Below, in pieces: positions 8,956 to 18,358 of a stretch of DNA of 64,000 bases. Position 1 is the stretch's first letter. Every line of letters starts with the position of its first letter. The notes under the pieces were generated by a model. That model worked only from the letters and a program-made list of their open reading frames with translations. It had not been told where the DNA came from and did no database searches. The stretch lies in NCBI RefSeq assembly GCF_003438995.1, contig NZ_QSUN01000001.1, forward strand, positions 434,001-498,000, written 5' to 3'. The DNA comes from Bacteroides sp. OM05-12. GTDB taxonomy: Bacteria > Bacteroidota > Bacteroidia > Bacteroidales > Bacteroidaceae. The position numbers were made by a program, and so were the translations under genes.

Positions 8956-10578
8956 ATGAAACACGTATCTATATTTTTGTTATTCCTTCTCGTACCTTTT
9001 ATTAATATTAATTCGGAGTCATATCAGAACGATGTTTGGAAACTGTTGGATAAATCCCAAAAGTCGCTTCTTTCGAATCCGGAGTTGTCTGCTGATTATA
9101 CTTTGCAGGCTTTTGAAATATTAAAGCATACAACAGATTCAGCCTTGATAGTCTCCACGCTTATAATGGGTGGCCGTGCTTATATGTTACAGGGTAACTT
9201 TGACTTGAGCGTGAATACTTATTATGAGGCTCTATCTTATTGCCCTTTAAAGGATAATAGAACAAGGGCACAAATTAAAGTAAATTTGGGAACACTGTAC
9301 GGATCTTTAAAAGATTTTTCCAAGGCAGTGGAATTAATTGATAATGCAGCCTCTACTTATAAGGCGTTGAATGATTCTTCCGGTATAGCCAATGCCTATA
9401 ATTCTCGTGGTCTGATTCATGTTTATATGGGAGAGTATGCGATTGCCGATAAATTCTTTAAAGATGCGTTACGTATAAATAAGGCTTTGAAAGATGAAAA
9501 GAATATGGCTGCCAATATAAATAATATGTGCCTTTATGAGGGAAATACGGAAGAGAAAATTGATTTGCTGAAAGAGGCTATACAGATTAATAAACGTAAG
9601 AACTCGATTTGGTCACTAGCGGAGAATTATAATAATATGGGTCTCCAATTGTATTATGCTAAAAAGTATAATGAGGCGATCGTCGCTTTGAAAGCCGCTC
9701 ACGAATATGCGCTGGAAGTCAATGCACAAGAGTTGATATGTGACAATTATGAGTACTTCTCCCAAGTATATTCGGCACAGAATGATTATAAACAGGCGTA
9801 TGAGAATCTGGTAAATTTTGAACAGAAACGAAATCAGTTGCTGCAAGAAAGAAGATTGATTAATATCGAACGTAAAGTTGCTAATCAGAGGATGCAGGAT
9901 CAGAAGAAAGAAGCTGAGATTCAAGAGCAGATGCATCAGATAGAACTCTTGAGACGGAATATTTTCATTGTTATTATTTTGGCTTTATGCGTCTTTTTAT
10001 TCGTTTTCTTCTCGGTAAAGCAGTTTAAGAGGAAGAAAAACTTGCAGATAGCGGAGGCTCAAGCCGAATTATTGTCTAAAGATAAGATTATAACAGATTT
10101 GAAGTTGCAACAGCAAGCGATAGAATTGGAAATGCAATCAAAGAAACTGGAATCTACTCAGTCGGAACTGACTAATTTTGTGCTTTTTGTCAATAGCAGG
10201 AATGAACTTCTGGATAAAATTAGAGAAATGATAAAGGAGGCTTATAAGATGGAGTATAAAGAAATACTGTCTCACCTTAAAAATATAAACACTTTTATCT
10301 TTCAATTTAAGAAGATGGAAGAAGAGAACAACGGCCTGACTAAAGATATTGAGGAACAAAACCAGGATTTTCTGAATCGCTTATGTGAGAAACATCCGAA
10401 TCTGACACAGGGAGAAAAGAAGCTGGCAACCTTTTTACGCATCAATTTATCCACAAAAGAGATCTCTTTGCTAACCGGAATATCGATAAAAGCCATCGGT
10501 ATGTCGAGATATCGTTTAAGAAAAACGCTTGAATTGGATCCAAAAGAAGATATTTCGGTTTATTTGCGTAATATCTGA
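8956..10578 (+). CDS. SusR-like TPR sensor/regulator with C-terminal helix-turn-helix
   Basis: With the ATG at 8956 the protein has 540 residues. It opens with a signal-like helix (MKHVSIFLLFLLVPF). Several tetratricopeptide repeats follow up to about residue 285 (for example AKKYNEAIVALKAAHEYALE), then a coiled coil, one transmembrane helix at about residues 335-355, a second coiled coil and a C-terminal LuxR/SusR-type HTH (about residues 483-530: LTQGEKKLATFLRINLSTKE...LTGISIKAIGMSRYRLRK). This architecture, periplasmic TPR sensor and cytosolic DNA-binding tail, is typical of regulators next to SusC/SusD genes. It lies directly upstream of such a pair and probably controls it. The ligand is unknown. 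Confidence 0.82.
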   Translation: MKHVSIFLLFLLVPFININSESYQNDVWKLLDKSQKSLLSNPELSADYTLQAFEILKHTTDSALIVSTLIMGGRAYMLQGNFDLSVNTYYEALSYCPLKDNRTRAQIKVNLGTLYGSLKDFSKAVELIDNAASTYKALNDSSGIANAYNSRGLIHVYMGEYAIADKFFKDALRINKALKDEKNMAANINNMCLYEGNTEEKIDLLKEAIQINKRKNSIWSLAENYNNMGLQLYYAKKYNEAIVALKAAHEYALEVNAQELICDNYEYFSQVYSAQNDYKQAYENLVNFEQKRNQLLQERRLINIERKVANQRMQDQKKEAEIQEQMHQIELLRRNIFIVIILALCVFLFVFFSVKQFKRKKNLQIAEAQAELLSKDKIITDLKLQQQAIELEMQSKKLESTQSELTNFVLFVNSRNELLDKIREMIKEAYKMEYKEILSHLKNINTFIFQFKKMEEENNGLTKDIEEQNQDFLNRLCEKHPNLTQGEKKLATFLRINLSTKEISLLTGISIKAIGMSRYRLRKTLELDPKEDISVYLRNI

Positions 10579-10583
10579 TTTTC

Positions 10584-10689
10584 CCATTTTGTAGGGTTTG
10601 TTATAAAATTAAATAATTGATTATTAGATATATATAATTTATGTTTGTAGTGTTTGAAAACGTCTAAATTTCCATTTTGTAGGGTTTGT
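10584..10689 (+). promoter_or_regulatory. Two exact 18-bp direct repeats flanking the susC promoter (candidate operators)
   Basis: CCATTTTGTAGGGTTTGT occurs at 10584-10601 and again at 10672-10689, 88 bases apart start to start. One copy is upstream and one downstream of a promoter-like TATGTTTG. The first copy starts 6 bases after the regulator's stop codon. The arrangement suits a dimeric or looping regulator, most simply the HTH protein encoded just upstream. Binding is inference. Confidence 0.6.
10616..10647 (+). promoter_or_regulatory. Promoter of the susC operon
   Basis: The -7 box TATGTTTG is at 10640-10647, with a weaker ATTG at 10616-10619 spaced 20 bases upstream as a -33 candidate. 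It lies between the two 18-bp repeats. Confidence 0.5.
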
Positions 10690-10782
10690 GTAGGTGTGAA
10701 ATATTAGGCGCTATCTATCGGAATGTCTTACTTCGTTGCATGTTTGAAAGACGCATTTTTATTAACCTTAAAAATTAATGCA

Positions 10783-13700
10783 ATGAAGCAAAGTACTCAT
10801 TCGGGAAACATATTATTATATGTAATAATGTCGTTCCTATTTTTTATCCCATTTTCCGCTTACGCACAAAACTACCAATTAACCGGTAGTGTGTTGGACG
10901 GAAATAACGAACCGTTAATCGGAGCAAATGTAATTGTAGCCGGAACTACAAATGGAACAGTTACGGACATTGACGGTAATTTTTCTTTGGAGGTATCTCC
11001 TCAAGCTAAGCTTGAAGTATCTTATATGGGGTACATTAAGCAAACAATTCCTTTAAAAGGGCAGAAGACAATCAAAGTTATTTTGAAAGAAGACAGCCAG
11101 ATGTTAGACGAAACGGTGGTTATCGGTTATGGTACAATGAAGAAAAGCGACATGACCGGAGCTATTTCTTCTGTAAATGGTGATGACTTGGCAAGCCGTG
11201 CTACCACGAATCCGGCTGAGGCTTTACAGGGTAAGGTTGCAGGTGTTAATATCTTGAAATCAGGAGGTAATGCCGGTGCAGGAATACAGGTTAGAATCCG
11301 TGGTGTGAAATCTATGGGAAGCAATGAACCGCTATATATCATTGATGGTTTTGAAGGTGACATTAAAACGATAAATCCTTCAGACATTGCTTCAATGGAA
11401 ATCTTAAAGGATGGTGCTGCTGCTGCTATTTACGGTTCTCGTGCAGCAAACGGCGTTGTTATTGTTTCTACAAAGACTGGTAAGAAAGGTGAAGTGAAAG
11501 TAGATTTCTCTGCTTTCGTTACATTTACTGGTGCTGCAAAGAAATTAGAAATGCTAAATGCTCAGGAATATTTGGAAATGCATGATCGTATGTATCAAAA
11601 TGCAATAGATGATTGGAACTCGGTTGTTCCTGATTATTATCAGAAACCGGGATACTTGTCTTTTAGAGATGCTGATGGAAAAGTTCTGAATCCAACAGGT
11701 TTTGACACGAATTGGCAGGATGAGATGATTGGCAATGGTTTTGCTCAAAATTATAATGTTAGTGTCAGAGGAGGTTCTGATGTTGCAAATTATTCTATTT
11801 CTTATAACCACTCTGATGAGAATGGTATATTCAAAGGCAATAAATATGTTCAGGATAATGCCCGTGCAAAAGTAAACATTAAAAAATACATCTTTGAGTT
11901 TGATGCAAATCTTGGCTTAAAGGTAACTCAAAGTCAGCAACCTCAATATTCTTTAAAAGAAATGTATATGATGTCTCCGTTGGTTCCTGTTTATGACAAA
12001 TCACAAGTATCAGGCTATGGATTGACTGACATGGAAGTTGATGGAGTGAGTTTGCAATTACCGAACAATAGAAATGTGATGGCTGATAATCATTTTGTAT
12101 CCGACAAAGTAAATGGATATGATTTAATTGGTAATATTGGTTTGACTTTGAATCTTGCACCTTGGTTGAAATTTAAGACAGCTTATTCCTATAATGGATA
12201 TTATGAAAATGAAAAGTATCATGCAGAAGCCTATACCGCTGATCCAAAGGTTCCTACTAAGTATCCTTATAATTCTAGTAATAATTCTTATTGGTATCAA
12301 CAGGTTTTTGATAATGTTTTGACTTTTGATAAGCAATTTAAAAAGAATTCTTTAACGGTAATGGTCGGTAGTTCTATAACTGCAGCCCGCAAAGACAATG
12401 CTGGAGTTGGCGTTGAGGGTAAAAAAACAATTTATTCTGTTGAAAATGGTCAGATTATAGGCACAGAAGTTCCTTCTGGATTTGCGGATCCTACTTCACC
12501 AACTATTAATGCCGGTAAAGGTGGTACATTTACGGGTGATGGAACATATTGGGAATATCATAGAGCTTCATTCTTTGGACGCGCAAATTATTCTTATGCA
12601 AGTAAATATTTATTTCAGGCAACTGTACGTGCCGATGGATCTTCTAAATTTGGACAGAATAATCACTGGGGAGTATTCCCATCTGTAGCTTTAGGTTGGA
12701 GAATCAATGAGGAAAACTTCTTCCCTAAAAATTCTGCCGTTAGTAATTTGAAGCTTAGAGCTAGCTGGGGACGTTTAGGTAATGAAGATGCATTGGGATA
12801 TTATGATTACAACCCGGTTATGAGCTCAAGTAATACACAATGGTTAAGTTATGTACAGGGTGGCAATCCTTGGTTGGGTTATATGAATTTGTATTTATTG
12901 AATAATGATTTACGTTGGGAAACGACTGATACTAAAAACGTCGGTATTGATTATGGCTTCTTTAATAATAAGCTTTCCGGTTCTATTAACTATTATTATA
13001 ATACTACGACAGATTTGTTGATTGAAAAAGTCATCGCTCCTTCTGCAGGTGTATACAATTCTATTGTTAATGTGGGGAAAATGAGAAATACAGGTGTAGA
13101 GTTCGACATTAACTGGAGTGATAATTATAGAGGATTTGAATATAATATTGGTTTCAATTTAACGACAACGAGTAATAAGATGTTGAAAGCTGATGATAAT
13201 CAAGTATTATATGGTACAGGACTAAAATATGGAACAGAACATTTCCCGACTCAGACATTGAAGGGAAATCCGGTAGCAAGTTTCTTCCTTTATAGAACAG
13301 ATGGTATATTCCAGACACAAGAGGAAGCTGATTCTTATCTAGATAAGAATGGTAATAAAATGCAACCGGATGCGTTTGCCGGAGATATTAAGTTTAAGGA
13401 CGTAAATGGTGATGGCGTTTTGGATGAAAATGATAAAGAGTATTGTGGCTCAGGTATTCCTAAAGTAGAAGCGAATCTTTCATTTGGTGGATCTTACAAA
13501 GGAATCGATTTGTCTTTCTTGATTGGTAGTGCTTGGGGTAATAAGCTCTATAATGCTAATAGATATAATTACGAAGCAATGAATTCCGGTTCTAATTTCT
13601 TGAAATCTGCTTTAGATGCATGGACTCCGGAACATAGAAACACGAATGTTCCGCGTGCGGTAATGGATGATTTTAATGGCAATAGCCGTGAATCCGATCG

Positions 13701-13953
13701 TTTCTTGGAAGATGGTGATTTTATTCGCTTGCGCCAATTGCAGATTGGTTACACTTTACCGGCTAAATGGATGAAGAAGGTTTATGTAGACAGATGTCGA
13801 TTCTATGTAAGTGGTGAGAATTTGCTTACTTGGACGAAATATTCAGGTGTAGATCCGGAATTCTCCAGAAGCAATATTTTGGATACAGGTGTTGACTCAT
13901 TCATCTATCCGTTTACTCGTTCTTATGTAGTTGGAGTACAAGTAACATTCTAA
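10783..13953 (+). CDS. SusC/RagA family TonB-dependent outer-membrane transporter
   Basis: With the ATG at 10783 it has 1056 residues and a clean signal peptide (MKQSTHSGN...PFSAYAQ). An upstream in-frame ATG at 10723 would put 20 residues in front of that signal and is less likely. After the signal comes a carboxypeptidase-regulatory-like domain (GSVLDGNNEPLIGANVIV), the SusC linker ETVVIGYGTMKKSDMTGAIS, the plug domain (LYIIDG; KDGAAAAIYGSRAANGVVIV) and a beta-barrel ending in aromatic VTF. Such proteins import oligosaccharides or, in RagA types, peptides using TonB energy. It is followed 26 bases later by its SusD partner. Confidence 0.96.
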   Translation: MKQSTHSGNILLYVIMSFLFFIPFSAYAQNYQLTGSVLDGNNEPLIGANVIVAGTTNGTVTDIDGNFSLEVSPQAKLEVSYMGYIKQTIPLKGQKTIKVILKEDSQMLDETVVIGYGTMKKSDMTGAISSVNGDDLASRATTNPAEALQGKVAGVNILKSGGNAGAGIQVRIRGVKSMGSNEPLYIIDGFEGDIKTINPSDIASMEILKDGAAAAIYGSRAANGVVIVSTKTGKKGEVKVDFSAFVTFTGAAKKLEMLNAQEYLEMHDRMYQNAIDDWNSVVPDYYQKPGYLSFRDADGKVLNPTGFDTNWQDEMIGNGFAQNYNVSVRGGSDVANYSISYNHSDENGIFKGNKYVQDNARAKVNIKKYIFEFDANLGLKVTQSQQPQYSLKEMYMMSPLVPVYDKSQVSGYGLTDMEVDGVSLQLPNNRNVMADNHFVSDKVNGYDLIGNIGLTLNLAPWLKFKTAYSYNGYYENEKYHAEAYTADPKVPTKYPYNSSNNSYWYQQVFDNVLTFDKQFKKNSLTVMVGSSITAARKDNAGVGVEGKKTIYSVENGQIIGTEVPSGFADPTSPTINAGKGGTFTGDGTYWEYHRASFFGRANYSYASKYLFQATVRADGSSKFGQNNHWGVFPSVALGWRINEENFFPKNSAVSNLKLRASWGRLGNEDALGYYDYNPVMSSSNTQWLSYVQGGNPWLGYMNLYLLNNDLRWETTDTKNVGIDYGFFNNKLSGSINYYYNTTTDLLIEKVIAPSAGVYNSIVNVGKMRNTGVEFDINWSDNYRGFEYNIGFNLTTTSNKMLKADDNQVLYGTGLKYGTEHFPTQTLKGNPVASFFLYRTDGIFQTQEEADSYLDKNGNKMQPDAFAGDIKFKDVNGDGVLDENDKEYCGSGIPKVEANLSFGGSYKGIDLSFLIGSAWGNKLYNANRYNYEAMNSGSNFLKSALDAWTPEHRNTNVPRAVMDDFNGNSRESDRFLEDGDFIRLRQLQIGYTLPAKWMKKVYVDRCRFYVSGENLLTWTKYSGVDPEFSRSNILDTGVDSFIYPFTRSYVVGVQVTF

Positions 13954-13979
13954 TCATTAACTTTTAATACTAAATTACA

Positions 13980-15506
13980 ATGAAAAAGTATATATATATA
14001 GCATCTCTATTCTGTGCATCCTTGTTTGCCGGATGTGATGATTTCCTAACATTGGAGTCTCCTGATTTTTCAGCTGATAGATTTTGGAGAGATTCATTGG
14101 ATATTGAAATGGGGTTATCTGCTGCTTATGGTCAGTTGGAAAATAGAACCAGTACTTATGACATGGCAGAAATAAAATTTCCTGTTGAAGCATTCCGTGA
14201 AGATGTAATGGTTACGGGTGCCGATGTTGCAAACTATCCTAACTGGGGAGAATTAGCAAAGTTTTCTTATAACAACGGTAATTCTCAGATAAAACTATAT
14301 TGGATGAACAATTATAATGGTATCAATTATGTGAATAACGTATTGTTTGGCATTAATAAGGTACAGCAATCAGAACATCCGATGACAAAAGAGACTCATG
14401 ATATGCTTTTTGGAGAGGCTTCTTTCTTGCGTGGTTATTATCACATGAAGTTAATTCTCAATTGGGAGAAGATTGTTATTAGAGATGCATATATGACAAC
14501 AGAAGAGCAGACACACAAAGCACTCTCTACTCGTGAAGATGCATGGGATTTTATTATCTCTGAATTTAAAAAAGCAACGGCGCTTCCTTCTGTTCGTAAA
14601 CCGGAAGAAGTGGGACGTGCTACCTCGGCTGCAGCATATGCATATCTTGGATGGGCATATTTAACACGTGCTTATGAAACTCCGGAAAAGAAAAATGAAT
14701 ATTTGGATGCTGCTGTTAAAGCATTTGATGAAATAAAAGATTACGGTTTGGAGAAAGACTTCCTAAGTATGTTCAATGGTACAAACAAGAATTGTAAAGA
14801 ATCTATTTTTGAAGTTCAATTTATAGAAACAACTGCCGATGGGACTCGTCATAAGCATGTTTTACATAAATGGATCGCATCAGGATATAAGTTAGGTGGA
14901 TGGGATGAAATACGTCCGAGTGAAATGATCTTGAATGAATTAAAGAAAGAAGGACGTATTGCTACAACCGGAGATTTCTTAGATTCTCGTGCTTATGCAA
15001 CTGCTTTTTTTGCTGATCCATATTTTGAAACAGGTAAGAAAGTTTATAATTACAACTATAGTCAGATATTGGTAGATAAAAAGACAGGAACATCTTATAC
15101 TTGTTTCCGTAAGTATTTACCGGATAATAATACTGCACTTAGAAATGACTTATGTTCAACGAATGTTCCTTTAATGCGTTATGCAAATGTAATGTTAATG
15201 AAAGCCGAGGCTTTAAATGAACTGGGCCATCCGGAACAGGCTATTCCATTAATCAATGAAATTAGAGAAGTGCATGGTGATATGCCGGCAATGGTAGGAA
15301 CATCACAGGATGATGTACGTGCACAGATAGAGCATGAGCGTTTGATGGAGTTCTCAATGGAAAACCTTCGTTGGTATGATTTGCGTCGCTGGGGAAAACT
15401 GGATGCAGCAATGAAGGCGGCAGGTCGTATAAATTTCAATGAAGAGAGAAATTCTTTCTACCCAATTCCATTAATGGAGGTGCAAGCTAATAATGAAATA
15501 GATTGA
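13980..15506 (+). CDS. SusD/RagB family substrate-binding outer-membrane lipoprotein
   Basis: A 508-residue lipoprotein (MKKYIYIASLFCASLFAGC, lipobox Cys19) that forms the lid over the SusC barrel and captures substrate at the cell surface. Family marks include the N-terminal helical TPR-like region, ASFLRGYYHMKLI, ATSAAAYAYLGWAYLTRA, and the C-terminal SusD motif region LMKAEALNELGHPEQAIPLINEIR...ERLMEFSMENLRWYDLRRWG. Its pairing with SusC is unambiguous. Whether it binds sugar, peptide or glycopeptide cannot be read from sequence. The protease-rich neighbourhood favours peptides or glycopeptides. Confidence 0.95.
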   Translation: MKKYIYIASLFCASLFAGCDDFLTLESPDFSADRFWRDSLDIEMGLSAAYGQLENRTSTYDMAEIKFPVEAFREDVMVTGADVANYPNWGELAKFSYNNGNSQIKLYWMNNYNGINYVNNVLFGINKVQQSEHPMTKETHDMLFGEASFLRGYYHMKLILNWEKIVIRDAYMTTEEQTHKALSTREDAWDFIISEFKKATALPSVRKPEEVGRATSAAAYAYLGWAYLTRAYETPEKKNEYLDAAVKAFDEIKDYGLEKDFLSMFNGTNKNCKESIFEVQFIETTADGTRHKHVLHKWIASGYKLGGWDEIRPSEMILNELKKEGRIATTGDFLDSRAYATAFFADPYFETGKKVYNYNYSQILVDKKTGTSYTCFRKYLPDNNTALRNDLCSTNVPLMRYANVMLMKAEALNELGHPEQAIPLINEIREVHGDMPAMVGTSQDDVRAQIEHERLMEFSMENLRWYDLRRWGKLDAAMKAAGRINFNEERNSFYPIPLMEVQANNEID

Positions 15507-15523
15507 TTCATAGGTATTTATAA

Positions 15524-15551
15524 AAGGAGCTTGTAATTAGGCAAGCTCCTT
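15524..15551 (+). terminator. Hairpin after susD
   Basis: AAGGAGCTTG at 15524-15533 pairs with CAAGCTCCTT at 15542-15551. No T-tract follows, so it may attenuate rather than end transcription before the metalloprotease gene. Confidence 0.5.
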
Positions 15552-15665
15552 ATAATAGAAATTTTATCACGAGGTATTTTATGTTAAAATGGATAAAAGT
15601 CCTTATGATAAAGCCATTCTTATACCTGTAGATTTGATGATTAAGATACTTTTTAAATATAAATT

Positions 15666-18272
15666 ATGAAGAAGATAATTTCGATTTTTTTGAGCTCTTT
15701 ATTCTTGTTTGGAATGGGCAATACTTATGCTCAGCAAGATCATTGTGGCTTTGAACATCAACAAGAAGCTTTTTTTAAAGCTCATCCCCAAGCAGAGGCT
15801 AGCCACATGAAAGTTCAAAAAAGGATGACTAAAGCGGCAGTTCAACATGAGGATAGATATATTATTCCTGTTGTATTTCATGTTTTTGGAACAAAATTTA
15901 ATGGGAATACAACTGTCGATCTAGCATTAGTAAAGGATGCACTAAAAAGAACAAATGAGGATTTTAAAGGATTAACTGCAGACTATAATCAAAGTGATCC
16001 AAGTAGTAGGTTTGAATTGATAAAAAAGCCTTTGAATATTGAATTCCGATTGGCACAAATTGATCCGGATGGCCGTCCGACGACAGGTGTTCAGTTCTTT
16101 GAAGACAAATCCGGTTTTGGTGATGCCAGTGCTTTTGATACGGAAATACAGAAATATGCTTGGGATAATAAAAAGTATATGAATGTTTATATTATGAATG
16201 ATTTATATGCTGATGGTGATTTATATAACTCCGGTGTATCTTGGTTGCCTCTTGATTGGATGACTAATAACAACTTGGCACGTGTTGTCTATAACGGAAG
16301 CTATTTAGGAGATAATGCAGATGTAACTCAACGCAGTAATGATAATTTCCGTCGTATTTTGACACATGAGTTCGGGCACTTCATGGGCTTGCATCATACT
16401 TTTGAAGGAGGTTGTTCTATGCCTAATGATGGCGTAGAGGATACTCCCGCTGTAGAGAAGTCTCATTGGGATAAGGATACAAAGAACTGTTATGATGAGT
16501 ATACGGATTGGGAAAACTTCATGAATTATACGGATCATTATCGTCACTTTACAAAAGGACAGGTGGATCTTATGGAGCAATACTTGCATGAATCAGCTCG
16601 TAGCACTTTATGGCAGGAATCTAATTTGACAGCAACAGGTACGAATGATGGGTATGTTACTCAACCTGCTATTATAGCAAGTGGAAGAGTTCTTTCTGAA
16701 ACGATAGAGAATCAAGGTGTTTTGGCCGGTGAAATTAAAGTTGAGGCATATTACGGAATGGAATTTGCTAAGACCGGTAATTTAACTCTTGGTACAGATT
16801 ATACATTAACAGCTATACCGGAAGGACTGACTCCTGAGTTCTCAGTAATAACTTCAACTTCTGCAGTCCTAAAATTGACAGGTAAGGCAAAAGAGCATGA
16901 GTCAATAAACAGCAAGAAAGGGATTAAGGCAGTACTTAAATCTACCTGTCTGAAAGCTGCTGGAACAACAGTAAAAGATGCGGATTTTGTTTTCGATATT
17001 AGTTTTAGAGATGAATATACAAGTCTTTGTTCTTTCAGTCCGAGATTTGGACCATGTGCACATATTTCCAGAATTGTATTTAAAGAACTTGATAATGAGA
17101 CGGAGTTTGACGGGCAACAATGGAAAGACTTTTCTAAGACGCAAGTAGTTGGTTTGGCTGTTGGAGAAACCTGTCAGTTAACAGCAACTGTTCAGAATTG
17201 GTCATCCGGAGCAAATGATCGCTATAAAGTGCGTCTTTGGATTGATTGGAATGGAGATTATATATTGCAGGATGACGAATTGGTAGGTACACGTACCATA
17301 AGTCGTATAGGAAATCCTGGAGCAACTAACCAAGTAACGTTTGACTTTACAGTTCCGGAAACTGTGAATAAGGATCATGAATTTAGTTTCCGTGTAATGC
17401 TTCACTATGCAGGCAAAGATGTTCCTGCAACCGACGGTGATGATCCTTGTGGAGTTATAGACGGTGGTGATGTGGAGGATTATGGTGCAGTTATAGGAAA
17501 AGGTCATATCGAAAAGCCTGTAATTCCGGAACCGGAAGACGTTTGTACACCTATATTCTCTTATAGATCTAATGTTCATATCAGTAAAGTTGAGTTGAAT
17601 GGAATGGTTAATGAGACTACTGCCAGTGTTAGCAAAACGAATATAGTTGAAGATTTTAGAGATGTAGAAAAATTGCATGTTTTCTTAGACAAAGGTGGCA
17701 CATACAAAATGAAAGTTTTATGTAGCAATCTAGATTCACATAAAGATGACCCGTATAAAGCTCGTGTTTATTTTGACTGGAATAATAATAAAATATTGGA
17801 AAAGAACGAAGCCCAACTTGTGAATATAGAACATATCGGAGAACCGGGAAATCCATATTTGGCAGAGTTTACGGTAGTCGTTCCTGATGATGCGGTAGAA
17901 AATACTCCTATTCATATGCGTGTGTTCTTGCACTTTGGAAAGATAAATAGTATGGCCGGCGAGTTACCTTGTGGCACGGTAGAGAACGGACAAATAGAAG
18001 AATATTATGCGTACGTAGGAGATGGAACGAATATAGAATCTAATAAGGTTAATGCTCCTGTTGTATATCCGAATCCGACAAAAGGGATTTTATCAATCGG
18101 CAATCAGAGTTCTATGACCGGATATTCTTTGTACACCATTGACGGACAATTGGTACAACATTCTGATGCATCGGTAGATCAAATAGATATTACTGCGAAT
18201 GCAAAGGGTATGTATATTTTGCAGATAGAAACTGAAACAGGTTCTTCACGGGAAATAATAATATTAGAATAA
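15666..18272 (+). CDS. Secreted M43 (pappalysin-type) metalloprotease with GEVED domains and sorting domain
   Basis: An 868-residue secreted zinc protease. It has a signal peptide (MKKIISIFLSSLFLFGMGNTYAQ) and a short prodomain. The M43 catalytic domain has HEFGHFMGLHH at residues 234-244 (zinc ligands His234, His238, His244; catalytic Glu235) and the Met-turn NFMNYTDH. An Ig-like region with GTDYTLTAIPEGLTPEFSV follows. Two GEVED-type beta domains carry the signatures VRLWIDWNGDYILQDDE and ARVYFDWNNNKILEKNE. The C-terminal sorting domain of type IX style is VVYPNPTKGILSI to the end. It probably cleaves an extracellular protein substrate. It follows SusC/SusD and has a paralogue at 29918-32812. 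Confidence 0.92.
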   Translation: MKKIISIFLSSLFLFGMGNTYAQQDHCGFEHQQEAFFKAHPQAEASHMKVQKRMTKAAVQHEDRYIIPVVFHVFGTKFNGNTTVDLALVKDALKRTNEDFKGLTADYNQSDPSSRFELIKKPLNIEFRLAQIDPDGRPTTGVQFFEDKSGFGDASAFDTEIQKYAWDNKKYMNVYIMNDLYADGDLYNSGVSWLPLDWMTNNNLARVVYNGSYLGDNADVTQRSNDNFRRILTHEFGHFMGLHHTFEGGCSMPNDGVEDTPAVEKSHWDKDTKNCYDEYTDWENFMNYTDHYRHFTKGQVDLMEQYLHESARSTLWQESNLTATGTNDGYVTQPAIIASGRVLSETIENQGVLAGEIKVEAYYGMEFAKTGNLTLGTDYTLTAIPEGLTPEFSVITSTSAVLKLTGKAKEHESINSKKGIKAVLKSTCLKAAGTTVKDADFVFDISFRDEYTSLCSFSPRFGPCAHISRIVFKELDNETEFDGQQWKDFSKTQVVGLAVGETCQLTATVQNWSSGANDRYKVRLWIDWNGDYILQDDELVGTRTISRIGNPGATNQVTFDFTVPETVNKDHEFSFRVMLHYAGKDVPATDGDDPCGVIDGGDVEDYGAVIGKGHIEKPVIPEPEDVCTPIFSYRSNVHISKVELNGMVNETTASVSKTNIVEDFRDVEKLHVFLDKGGTYKMKVLCSNLDSHKDDPYKARVYFDWNNNKILEKNEAQLVNIEHIGEPGNPYLAEFTVVVPDDAVENTPIHMRVFLHFGKINSMAGELPCGTVENGQIEEYYAYVGDGTNIESNKVNAPVVYPNPTKGILSIGNQSSMTGYSLYTIDGQLVQHSDASVDQIDITANAKGMYILQIETETGSSREIIILE

Positions 18273-18283
18273 ATAGAAAAAGT

Positions 18284-18315
18284 AATCAATAGAGAATGAA
18301 AGTTCTCTATTGATT
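18284..18315 (+). terminator. Perfect 13-bp hairpin after the first M43 protease
   Basis: AATCAATAGAGAA at 18284-18296 pairs exactly with TTCTCTATTGATT at 18303-18315. There is no long T-run, so it could terminate transcription or protect the 3' end. Confidence 0.55.
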
Positions 18316-18358
18316 GATCAATAGTTTAACATTTTATTAATTTTTAATTTTTACAATT

